From NCBI RefSeq assembly GCF_022213955.1, contig NZ_JAKNTW010000007.1:62001-126000 (forward strand): a stretch of 64,000 nucleotides of DNA. Reading direction: 5' to 3'. This document shows, one piece after another, positions 25,799 to 32,711 of the stretch (the first letter of the stretch is position 1; every line of letters begins with the position of its first letter). Source of the DNA: Dolomitihabitans soli. Lineage in GTDB: Bacteria; Actinomycetota; Actinomycetes; Streptosporangiales; Streptosporangiaceae. The position numbers and the translations under genes were made by a program. Under the pieces are notes generated by a model that did no database searches, was not told the origin of the DNA, and saw only the letters and a list, made by a program, of their open reading frames with translations.

Positions 25799-26518
25799 AT
25801 GCTCTCGATCGCTCTCAGTGAGCTGGTCCAGATCTTCCGGAACCGGCTGGTTCTGGTCACCAGTCTCGTAATGCCCGTAGTGGTCAGCGCGTTCTTCATC
25901 TACCAGCACGAAGTCTTCGCGGCCCTGGGCAGCCTCGGATACATCGCTGCGATAGTGATGTTCACCGTGGGGGCGTTCGGGCTCTACACCACCACGGTGA
26001 CCACGCTGGCCTCCCGCCGGCAGAACCTCTTCCTCAAGCGGCTGCGCTCCACCGCGGCCGGCGACACCGGCATCCTCTCCGGGCTGCTCCTCCCGATCAC
26101 CGTCATCTCGCTGGTCCAGGTGGCCGTGATCATGACCGTGCTGGCCGTGGTCACGGGCGAGCCGGACAACGTCTTCCTCCTGGCGGCGGCCGTCCTCTCG
26201 ATGGTGATCATGATGCTCGGCCTGGGACTGGCCACGGCGGGACTGACGAACTCCCCCGAGCACGCCCAGGTGACCACACTGCCCGTCAGCCTCGGCACCA
26301 TCGCCGTGGCCAGCTGGGTGGGGATCACCGGCACCGAGGAACTCACCCTGCTCAAGCGGCTGCTTCCCGGCGGCTCGGCCACCGAACTGGCCGTCAACGC
26401 CTGGAACGGCGGCGTCCCCGTCACCGAGTCCCTGATCCTCCTGGCGCCCACACTGAGCTGGGTCGTCGTCGCCGTCGCGCTGGCCTCCCGGATCTTCCGC
26501 TGGGAGCCGCGCCGATGA
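25799..26518 (+). CDS. ABC-2 type transporter permease
   Basis: 239 residues with six hydrophobic segments. The N-terminal 'LSELVQIFRNRLVLVTSLVMPVVVSAFF' is the usual ABC-2 membrane start, and a conserved loop motif 'LFLKRLRSTAAGDTGILSGLL' follows TM2. AAAGGA precedes the ATG. It pairs with the ATPase just upstream to make an exporter; the substrate is unknown. Confidence 0.9.
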   Translation: MLSIALSELVQIFRNRLVLVTSLVMPVVVSAFFIYQHEVFAALGSLGYIAAIVMFTVGAFGLYTTTVTTLASRRQNLFLKRLRSTAAGDTGILSGLLLPITVISLVQVAVIMTVLAVVTGEPDNVFLLAAAVLSMVIMMLGLGLATAGLTNSPEHAQVTTLPVSLGTIAVASWVGITGTEELTLLKRLLPGGSATELAVNAWNGGVPVTESLILLAPTLSWVVVAVALASRIFRWEPRR

Positions 26519-26531
26519 CGACTCTCGGCGT

Positions 26532-26560
26532 CGGGCGGCTGCCGGCCTGAGTTCCGCCCG
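26532..26560. terminator. Candidate bidirectional terminator
   Basis: CGGGCGG (26532-26538) and CCGCCCG (26554-26560) form a 7-bp stem with a 15-base loop in the 53-bp gap between the convergent permease and MOSC genes. Confidence 0.4.
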
Positions 26561-26571
26561 GGCCGATCCGC

Positions 26572-27114
26572 TCAGACGGGTGTCAGCGGCAGGTACGGCG
26601 GCGCCGGAAGCTCCACCCCGATCTCGTCGCCGGGCCGTACCTCGCCGCCCGCCACCACGACCCCCATCACGCCGGCCTTCCGCACCACGCCGCCCCGCTC
26701 GTCACGTCCCACCACCGCCGCCATCAACCCCGGCAGGAACGCGTCGAGCTGCAGGCACGGATTACGCAGCCCCGTCACCTCCACCACCGCCTCCCCGCCG
26801 AGCCGCAGGCGGGTCCCCACCGGCAACCCCAGCAGGTCCACCCCGCGCGTCGTCACGTTCTCCCCCATCTCCCCCGCCGTCACCGGGAACCCGGCCGCCG
26901 CGAGTTCCTCATGCAACTCGGCGTGGATGAGATGCACCTGCCGCAGGTTGGGCCGGCTCGGATCACGCGCCACCCGGCTCCGATGCCGCACCGTCACCCC
27001 CAGGTGCGCGTCACCCTCCACCCCCAGCCCCGCCAGCAGCCGCACGCTCTCGCACACCGGCTTGGCGAACGTGTACTCCGAACTGCGGCACACCGCCGTC
27101 ACCCACCTGCCCAC
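26572..27114 (-). CDS. MOSC-domain protein
   Basis: 180 residues from a GTG start. MOSC domains (molybdenum cofactor sulfurase C-terminal) are carried by YiiM-like and related molybdoenzymes and sulfur-transfer proteins. Conserved features are 'VEGDAHLGVTVRHRS', 'NLRQVHLIHAELHEEL', 'GEMGENVTTRGVDLLGLPVGTRLRLG' and the key cysteine in 'GLRNPCLQLD'. It stands alone, without the N-terminal beta-barrel domain or a reductase, and the substrate is unknown. Confidence 0.88.
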   Translation of the reverse strand: MGRWVTAVCRSSEYTFAKPVCESVRLLAGLGVEGDAHLGVTVRHRSRVARDPSRPNLRQVHLIHAELHEELAAAGFPVTAGEMGENVTTRGVDLLGLPVGTRLRLGGEAVVEVTGLRNPCLQLDAFLPGLMAAVVGRDERGGVVRKAGVMGVVVAGGEVRPGDEIGVELPAPPYLPLTPV

Positions 27115-27246
27115 AACGCCACCTCTTCCTTTCCCTACGCCACCACGTCAAATCTACGACCCGCCTGATCGCCGGGCGTAGAGTGAACCTGCCCTGCCCC
27201 ACGGTGGTCCGCCATCCACCCACAGCCCGCGCGAGGTCCATGACAC

Positions 27247-27822
27247 ATGAGCGAACCTGTGGCCTTCTGGATCGACCACGAGTACGACCGCGAACGCGCC
27301 CGCGACGGCATCAGCCGGTACGGCGAGCACCTGCGCGACAACACCGGCGACTTCTCCGACTCACTCGGCGACATCGCCCCCGTGGCCTTCGCCTGCACCG
27401 CCTGGCGGATCGCCACCTCCCCCGCCCTGTCCCCCGGCTACGTCCGCTGGCACCGCCGCATCCTGACCGCGGTCTGCGTCCGCAACCAGTGGGACGGCAC
27501 GCTGTCGGCGCGGGTCGAACTCGTCTCGCCCCGGCCCGCCACCCTCACCTGGACCCCCGACTGGCAGGGCGACCGCGAATGGCGCGACTGGCCGCAGACC
27601 TTCGGCCAGTTCCTCGAACCCTCCGAGCAGGACCTCGTCAAGACCTCCTACCTCCGCGCCATGCTCCTCATCCAGACCCCCATCCCGCTGGACGGCCTGC
27701 CGGAGGCCCCCCAGGAACCGCTCGACGACCTGGAGGAGACCGCACGCCGTACGGTGGCCCTGCTGGTCAGGAAACTCAACGAGGCGATCACCCCCATCGT
27801 CCGCCAGCTCGAACTGTGGTGA
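27247..27822 (+). CDS. Conserved-looking hypothetical protein
   Basis: 191 residues, soluble, no signal peptide or membrane segment, rich in Trp (VAFWIDHEYDR, CTAWRIATS, LTWTPDWQGDREWRDWPQTF). I do not recognise the family. It ends 23 bp before the tyrosine recombinase gene and is on the same strand, so the two are probably co-transcribed. High-GC codon use resembles the neighbours. Confidence 0.6.
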   Translation: MSEPVAFWIDHEYDRERARDGISRYGEHLRDNTGDFSDSLGDIAPVAFACTAWRIATSPALSPGYVRWHRRILTAVCVRNQWDGTLSARVELVSPRPATLTWTPDWQGDREWRDWPQTFGQFLEPSEQDLVKTSYLRAMLLIQTPIPLDGLPEAPQEPLDDLEETARRTVALLVRKLNEAITPIVRQLELW

Positions 27823-27845
27823 GCCGCCCCCGTTAGGATCAGCGG

Positions 27846-28847
27846 GTGGACGCGCCCGCCCTTCCCGCCATGCCCGCCCTTCCCGCCATGCCCGCCCTTC
27901 CCGCCGACGCCATCGCGCCCGCCACCGACCCCTACCGGGTCTATCTCGACTCGCTGGCCGGCGCGGAGTCCAGGCGCACCATGGCAGGCTGCCTCGACAG
28001 GATCGCCAGGGTCCTCACCGGCGACGACGACGCCACCGGGGCCGGGCAGCCGTGGCACCTGCTCCGCTACGAGCACACCGTACGGATCCGGGCCATCCTC
28101 ACCGGGCAGGGCTGGTCGCCCGCCCACGTCAACAAACACCTCGTCGCGCTGCGCCGGGTGCTGCGGGAATCGTGGCGGCTGGGCAAGATGACCGCCGAGG
28201 ACTACCAGCGGGCCGCCGACCTGCCGACCCTCCGGCACGACCGGCTCCCCGCGGGAAGCCACGTGCCGCCCGAGGTCGTCGGAGCCGTCCTCGCCGTCTG
28301 CGAACACGACGACACCCCCGCCGGACCACGCGACGCCGCCCTGGTCGCCGCCCTCTACTCCACCGGCTGCCGCCGCGCCGAGATCGCCGGGCTCACCCTC
28401 GCCGACTACGACCCCGGCGCCCGGTCCCTGCGCGTGCGCGGCAAACGCGACCGCGAACGCATGGCCTACCTCACCGGCCCCGCCATCGGCCGTCTCGAAC
28501 GCTGGCTCGCCATCCGCGGCCAGGCCCCCGGCGCCCTGTTCTGCCCCATCAGCCGCAACGGGCGGCTGCGCATCCGCGACGGCGTCCCCGTGGCGATGAC
28601 CGGCCAGGCCGTCGCCGACATCCTCACCCGCAGGCTCGCCGCCGCCGGCGCCGGCCGGAAGACCCCGCACGACTTCCGGCGCACCTTCATCGGCGAACTC
28701 CTCGACGCCGGCGTCGACCTGGCCACCGCCCAGGCCCTGGTCGGCCATGCCTCCCCCGCCACCACCGCCCGCTACGACCGCCGCCCCGAACACCGCCGCC
28801 GGGAAGCCGTCGACCGCCTCACCCTGCCCGAAGCCCGTTCCCTCTAG
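27846..28847 (+). CDS. Solitary tyrosine recombinase/integrase-like protein
   Basis: 333 residues. An N-terminal SAM-like core-binding domain (about 30-125) is followed by the catalytic domain with the full tyrosine-recombinase set: Arg176 (TGCRRAEI), Lys200 (RGKRDRE), His275-x-x-Arg278 (HDFRR), His301 (GHAS) and Tyr310 (ARYDRR). The extreme N-terminus is three repeats of PALPAM(D), encoded by an 18-bp tandem repeat (27852-27905); Met codons at 27870 and 27888 are alternative starts. No excisionase, attachment-site duplication, tRNA or cargo was seen nearby, so it looks like a domesticated or XerC/D-like chromosomal recombinase. Confidence 0.88.
   Translation: MDAPALPAMPALPAMPALPADAIAPATDPYRVYLDSLAGAESRRTMAGCLDRIARVLTGDDDATGAGQPWHLLRYEHTVRIRAILTGQGWSPAHVNKHLVALRRVLRESWRLGKMTAEDYQRAADLPTLRHDRLPAGSHVPPEVVGAVLAVCEHDDTPAGPRDAALVAALYSTGCRRAEIAGLTLADYDPGARSLRVRGKRDRERMAYLTGPAIGRLERWLAIRGQAPGALFCPISRNGRLRIRDGVPVAMTGQAVADILTRRLAAAGAGRKTPHDFRRTFIGELLDAGVDLATAQALVGHASPATTARYDRRPEHRRREAVDRLTLPEARSL
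27852..27905 (+). repeat. 18-bp tandem repeat at the recombinase N-terminus
   Basis: Three copies of a 6-codon unit: CCCGCCCTTCCCGCC preceded by GCG in the first copy and by ATG in the second and third (27852-27869, 27870-27887, 27888-27905). Each later copy carries a potential start codon, so copy-number change by slippage would add or remove N-terminal hexapeptides without a frameshift. Confidence 0.75.
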
Positions 28848-28957
28848 CGCGGGGACGGCCGGCCACGCCAAGACTTGCAGCGACCGATCCCGCTCCTCCT
28901 CCCCGTTTCACGGGCGGGCCCGCCCCGCCGCCGCCCTGGTGTGCGATCGTGGCGGTC

Positions 28958-29569
28958 ATGCTGCCCCCCATCGACGAACTGCGCGAGCGGATCACCGAGA
29001 ACCTCTCCGTGTTCCGCCGTCGCGGCGTGCCCGTACCCGACGGGCACCGGCAGGCCGCGGTGACGATCTGCGTGCTGGAGGACGCGGAACGCCGGCCGTA
29101 CACGATCGTGATCAAACGCGTACGGCAGGGCCGCAACCCCGGGCAGTGGGCGCTGCCGGGCGGGCGGCTCGACGACGGCGAGGAGGCCGTGGCGGCGGCG
29201 CTGCGCGAACTGGCCGAGGAGACGGCCGTCACGGGGGTGAGCGTGGCCGGCCTCCTCGACGACTACGTCGCCGACTCCGGCTTCGTGATCACCCCGGTCG
29301 TGGCGTTCGGCGGCACCCAGACCGCACGCCGTGACCCCCGGGAGGTCGCCTCGATCCACCGGATCCCGCTGGAACGCTTCCTGGCCGAAGGCGTCCCCCG
29401 CTGGACCACCGGCGGCGACGGGCGGAGCCTCCTGCAGATGCCGCTCGGACCGGGAATCCTGATCCACGCCCCCACCGGGGCGATCCTCTGGCAGTTCGCC
29501 GAGGTCGCGCTTCGGGGCGGTGACCTGCGGGTCGCCGACGTCGCCCAGCCTACGTGGACACGCCGGTAG
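28958..29569 (+). CDS. NUDIX hydrolase
   Basis: 203 residues. The Nudix box appears as GGRLDDGEEAVAAALRELAEE followed by TAV, matching Gx5Ex7REUxEExGU except that the last Gly is Ala. A C-terminal stretch with 'HRIPLERFLAEGVPRW' resembles CoA/NUDT7-like pyrophosphatases. It should cleave a nucleoside-diphosphate-linked compound; the substrate is uncertain. The ATG at 28958 is preferred; a GTG at 28949 is in frame. It is followed by the candidate RNA gene. Confidence 0.88.
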   Translation: MLPPIDELRERITENLSVFRRRGVPVPDGHRQAAVTICVLEDAERRPYTIVIKRVRQGRNPGQWALPGGRLDDGEEAVAAALRELAEETAVTGVSVAGLLDDYVADSGFVITPVVAFGGTQTARRDPREVASIHRIPLERFLAEGVPRWTTGGDGRSLLQMPLGPGILIHAPTGAILWQFAEVALRGGDLRVADVAQPTWTRR

Positions 29570-29577
29570 AACCCCTT

Positions 29578-29603
29578 GGAATAAGGAGTGCTGGACGTCC
29601 GTT
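29578..29603 (+). promoter_or_regulatory. SigR-like promoter (GGAAT-N18-GTT)
   Basis: GGAAT at 29578-29582 and GTT at 29601-29603 are separated by exactly 18 bases. This is the consensus of promoters read by the thiol-oxidative-stress ECF sigma factor SigR/SigH in actinobacteria. A start 7-8 bases downstream falls at about 29611, precisely where the RNA helix described next begins. Confidence 0.6.
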
Positions 29604-29610
29604 ACAGTCG

Positions 29611-29766
29611 TAGGGCCGATGTGGTCTGTGTCCCCCGGGCCGCAAATTACCGCCTTCACGGAATACCGTTCGGCTGGAGCCGTGTTGTGCCTCTCGCCGA
29701 GGAGGCGACCGCCACATCGGCCTTAGCTTGATCATGAGGGGCCCCGCACCAGCGGGGCCCCTCATG
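29611..29766 (+). ncRNA. Candidate structured small RNA of about 155 nt
   Basis: A 14-bp helix pairs 29611-29624 with 29712-29725 (core GGCCGATGTGG / CCACATCGGCC). It encloses about 87 bases that fold into small hairpins: ACGG-aata-CCGT (29658-29669), CGGC-tgga-GCCG (29671-29682) and GCCTC/GAGGC (about 29690-29706). A perfect 15-bp terminator hairpin follows directly (29733-29766). A SigR-like promoter lies just upstream. No protein frame is credible here. I do not recognise the RNA; tmRNA, RNase P and SRP RNA are excluded by length or by missing motifs. Promoter, fold and terminator fit one another, which is the main evidence. Confidence 0.6.
29733..29766 (+). terminator. Perfect 15-bp terminator hairpin
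   Basis: Arms CATGAGGGGCCCCGC (29733-29747) and GCGGGGCCCCTCATG (29752-29766) pair without mismatch around the loop ACCA. It ends the candidate RNA and insulates the PlsC gene, whose start is 51 bp further on. Confidence 0.85.
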
Positions 29767-29816
29767 CACGTGCGGGGTAGGGTTGTCGGGTCCACAGCAC
29801 AGCGCGAGGAGAGTCC

Positions 29817-30479
29817 GTGCTCTACGAGGTCACCAAGATCATCGCTTCCCCCTTCCTGCACCTGCTGTGGCGCCCAGAGGTGAGCGGAGTCGGCCACGTC
29901 CCCCTCGACGGCCCGGCGATCCTGGCCTCCAACCACCTGTCGATCCTCGACTCCACGTTCCTGCCCCTCATGCTGCCGCGGAAGGTGACCTTCGTCGCCA
30001 AGTCCGAATACTTCACCGGCAACCCGCTGATGGCCGCCTACATGCGCGCCACCGGGCAGATCAGCGTCGACCGCGCGAGCGCCGCCGGCGCCCAGGCGGT
30101 GCTCGACGCCGCCGTACGCGTCCTGGAGGCCGGCGAGTTGTTCGGCATCTACCCCGAGGGCACCCGCTCCCCCGACGGCCGCCTCTACCGGGGAAAGATC
30201 GGCGTCGCCTGGCTCGCCCTGACGACCGGCATCCCGGTCATCCCGGTCGCCATGTCCAACACCGAGAAGGTCCTGCCCCCCGGCTCGTCCGTCCCCCGCC
30301 TGGCCAGAATCGGGATCAAGATCGGCGAGCCCATTTCCTTCACCGGCGAGGCCGGGCACGCCCGCACCAGACGCGAGACGACCGACCAGATCATGGCCGC
30401 CATCCAGCGGCTGTCCGGCCAGGAATACGTCGCGACGTACGCCGCCACGCACAAGGCCCGGCTCAGCGAGGCCGCGTGA
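29817..30479 (+). CDS. plsC: 1-acylglycerol-3-phosphate O-acyltransferase family protein
   Basis: 220 residues from a GTG start (CGAGGAGAG upstream). Acyltransferase block I NHxxxxD is His40-Asp45 (SNHLSILD), block II-like 'ISVDRAS' and block III 'YPEGTRSP' are present, and block IV 'TGIPVIPVAMSNTEKVLP' follows. PlsC enzymes make phosphatidic acid at the inner membrane face. The gene symbol reflects the family; paralogues are common in actinomycetes, so this may not be the main housekeeping copy. Confidence 0.85.
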   Translation: MLYEVTKIIASPFLHLLWRPEVSGVGHVPLDGPAILASNHLSILDSTFLPLMLPRKVTFVAKSEYFTGNPLMAAYMRATGQISVDRASAAGAQAVLDAAVRVLEAGELFGIYPEGTRSPDGRLYRGKIGVAWLALTTGIPVIPVAMSNTEKVLPPGSSVPRLARIGIKIGEPISFTGEAGHARTRRETTDQIMAAIQRLSGQEYVATYAATHKARLSEAA

Positions 30480-30570
30480 CCACGACGTAGATCACGGAGG
30501 TAACGGGCGTGCGGCGGCGCCCCATCGCACTAAGCTCGACTGCCCGAAGGCCGTTGACCAGGGGGTAACC

Positions 30571-32196
30571 GTGCGTGGCCGTACAATCGCGATCGTCTCC
30601 GTGTCCACCGTCCTGGCGCTGGGAGCCGCCGCGGGAGGCGCCTACTATGTGCTGCACACCCGGGGCACCCCGGCCGAGACCGCGCAGCGCTTCACCCAGG
30701 CGTGGCAACGCGGCGACCTCGCCGCCATGCGCGCCGAACTGGCGGCCCCCTCCCCCGCGTTCGACACCGCCTACGCCACGCTGAAGAAGACCCTCGGCGT
30801 GGCGGCCACCAGCGTCTCCCTCGCCGGGGTCAAGGAGGCCGACGACGCGGCGACCGCGGCCTTCTCCACCGTCCAGACGTTCAAATCGGGCGGCGAGTGG
30901 GCCTACGACGGCACCCTGAGGCTCGTCGTCAAGGACCGCCACTGGAAGGTCGACTGGTCACCCGCCGCCGTCCACCCCGACCTCACCCCGGCCACCAAGC
31001 TCGCGCTGAAGACCACCTGGCCCACCAGAGCCGCGCTCACCACCGCCGACGGCGAGCGCATCGACGACGGCGACGACGGCGGCTCGGTGCAGCAACTCGT
31101 CGGCTTCCTCGACAAGGCCAAGAAGGACGACGTGGCCGACCTCGGCGCCGCCTACAAGCCGGGAGACGCCGTCGGGCGCGGCGGCCTCCAGGCCACCTTC
31201 GAGAAACGGCTCGCCGGAGTGCCCACCACCGAGATCGAACTCCTCGACGCGGGGGGCAAACGGGTCAAGGTGCTGGGCGCCGTCAAGGGCGAGGACGGCG
31301 AGCCGGTGGAGACCACCCTCGACCTGAAGGTGCAGCAGGCCGCCGCCGACGCGGTCCGCGACCTGGACAAACCCGCCGCTCTGGTCGCCATCCAGCCCTC
31401 CACCGGCGAGATCCTCGCCGTGGTCAACAACCGCGGCGGCTTCAACCGCGCCCTCGACGGCCGCTATCCCCCCGGCTCCACCTTCAAGGCCGTCACCGCC
31501 CTCGGCCTCCTCGCCGAAGGCGTCACCGCCACCGAGCGGGTCACCTGCCCCAAGTACGTCACCATCGGCGGCCTGCGGATCCGCAACTCCGAACACGCCG
31601 AGTACGGCTCGCTGAGCTTCTCCGACTCCTTCGCGCACTCCTGCAACACCACGTTCGCGCCGCTCGCCGCCGAGAAGCTGGGCGCGGCGAAACTGCTTGC
31701 CGCCGCCGAGAACGTCGGCTTCAACCAGCCGCTCAACATCGGCGTCCCCGCCGCCAAGGCCAGCTTCCCCAAGGCCAAGAGCGACTCCGAACTCGCCGCC
31801 GAGTCCTTCGGGCAGGGGCGCATCACCGCCAGCCCGCTGGTGATGGCCTCGGTCGCCGCCGCCATCGCCGACGGCACCTGGCGCCCGCCGACCCTCGTCA
31901 CCACGATCAAGCAGAAGGCCGAGGCGAAGGAACTGCCCTCGGAGGTGACCACCCCGATGCGCGCCATGATGGCCGCCGTCGTCACGAAGGGCACCGCCAA
32001 GGGCGCCGGCCTGCCCAAGGGCAGCCGCGGCAAGACCGGCACCGCCGAGTATGGCACGGGCGACAAGCTCGACTCCCACGCCTGGTTCATCGGCTACCGC
32101 GACGACGTCGCCTTCTCCGTGGTGGTCGAGGGCGGCGGCGGAGGCGGCAAGGTCGCCGCGCCGGTCGGCGCCGACTTCCTGCGCGCCCTCTCCTGA
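30571..32196 (+). CDS. Penicillin-binding protein (class B-like transpeptidase)
   Basis: 541 residues from GTG. One N-terminal membrane anchor (about 5-27), then an NTF2-like MecA_N domain (about 33-135), a dimerisation-type linker, and a transpeptidase domain with Ser303-Thr-Phe-Lys306, SCN (Ser357-Asn359) and KTG (488-490, KTGTAE). This matches actinobacterial PbpA/MecA-like class B enzymes acting outside the membrane in peptidoglycan crosslinking. It starts 91 bp after PlsC. A C-terminal glycine run (EGGGGGGK) is unusual but in frame. Confidence 0.9.
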   Translation: MRGRTIAIVSVSTVLALGAAAGGAYYVLHTRGTPAETAQRFTQAWQRGDLAAMRAELAAPSPAFDTAYATLKKTLGVAATSVSLAGVKEADDAATAAFSTVQTFKSGGEWAYDGTLRLVVKDRHWKVDWSPAAVHPDLTPATKLALKTTWPTRAALTTADGERIDDGDDGGSVQQLVGFLDKAKKDDVADLGAAYKPGDAVGRGGLQATFEKRLAGVPTTEIELLDAGGKRVKVLGAVKGEDGEPVETTLDLKVQQAAADAVRDLDKPAALVAIQPSTGEILAVVNNRGGFNRALDGRYPPGSTFKAVTALGLLAEGVTATERVTCPKYVTIGGLRIRNSEHAEYGSLSFSDSFAHSCNTTFAPLAAEKLGAAKLLAAAENVGFNQPLNIGVPAAKASFPKAKSDSELAAESFGQGRITASPLVMASVAAAIADGTWRPPTLVTTIKQKAEAKELPSEVTTPMRAMMAAVVTKGTAKGAGLPKGSRGKTGTAEYGTGDKLDSHAWFIGYRDDVAFSVVVEGGGGGGKVAAPVGADFLRALS

Positions 32197-32293
32197 GCCC
32201 CGCTCCAGGGCACCGGCACCCTCTCCCGTCAAGCCGCGTCCGCCACGGCGAGCGGGCCCCGGGCGCTCAGGGCCGCTCCGGCAAGGCGAGGGA

Positions 32294-32578
32294 TCACAGC
32301 GGAAGCGCGGCGGCCGCTTCGTGACGCAGGACCATGAGGAGCAACGTGGCGATCAAGGTGGCGATGAGGACCCAGCTCAGCAAAATGATCACAGTGGACC
32401 GCCGGAGACGACGCAACCGCCCGCGCTCCGCGCGCGGCTCCCGTCTCCGCGAGCCGGTCTCCTTGCGCTGCACACGTTCGTTGAAGGACTCAAGCCGCGC
32501 GGCCAGGCGCGGATCATCGTCGACGAGCTGGCGCTCGATCTGAGCCAGCACCCGCTCCTCGTCCTGCGACCAGGCCAT
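32294..32578 (-). CDS. DUF3040 membrane protein
   Basis: 94 residues. It opens MAWSQDEERVLAQIERQLVDDDPRLAARL, the defining DUF3040 start, has an arginine-rich middle and one membrane segment (about 62-84). These small actinobacterial proteins have no assigned function. GGGGAGG lies before the ATG, and TACCTT further upstream fits a -10. It is divergent from the intein-containing radical SAM gene, and their starts are 133 bp apart. Confidence 0.88.
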   Translation of the reverse strand: MAWSQDEERVLAQIERQLVDDDPRLAARLESFNERVQRKETGSRRREPRAERGRLRRLRRSTVIILLSWVLIATLIATLLLMVLRHEAAAALPL

Positions 32579-32687
32579 GCCGCACCTCCCCGCAACGCAA
32601 GGTATGTTCCGGAGTTCTGCCCATCGTGAAGATCATTAGCCATACCAAGAACAGGTAATTACCGTGTCTTTGGACTTGCGATCTTGC

Positions 32688-32703
32688 TCGAACTATTGTT
32701 CTA
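32688..32703 (+). promoter_or_regulatory. SOS (LexA) box
   Basis: TCGAACTATTGTTCTA matches the actinobacterial LexA site TCGAAC-N4-GTTCGA at 11 of 12 arm positions (one change, G to T, in the right arm). It lies 8 bases before the ATG of the radical SAM gene, where bound LexA would block initiation. It also argues for the start at 32712 rather than the in-frame GTG at 32664. Confidence 0.75.
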
Positions 32704-32711
32704 ATCGGGCG

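Noticed and set aside
27247-28847. Integrated mobile element around the tyrosine recombinase
   Set aside because: Flanking genes are ordinary chromosomal types with the same base composition, and no direct repeats, tRNA or relaxase were seen.
29611-29766. 6S, SRP, 6C or tmRNA identity for the structured RNA
   Set aside because: It lacks the SRP GGAA/GCAG apical motif, the paired C-rich loops of 6C and any tmRNA tag frame. A 6S-like long helix cannot be shown by eye.
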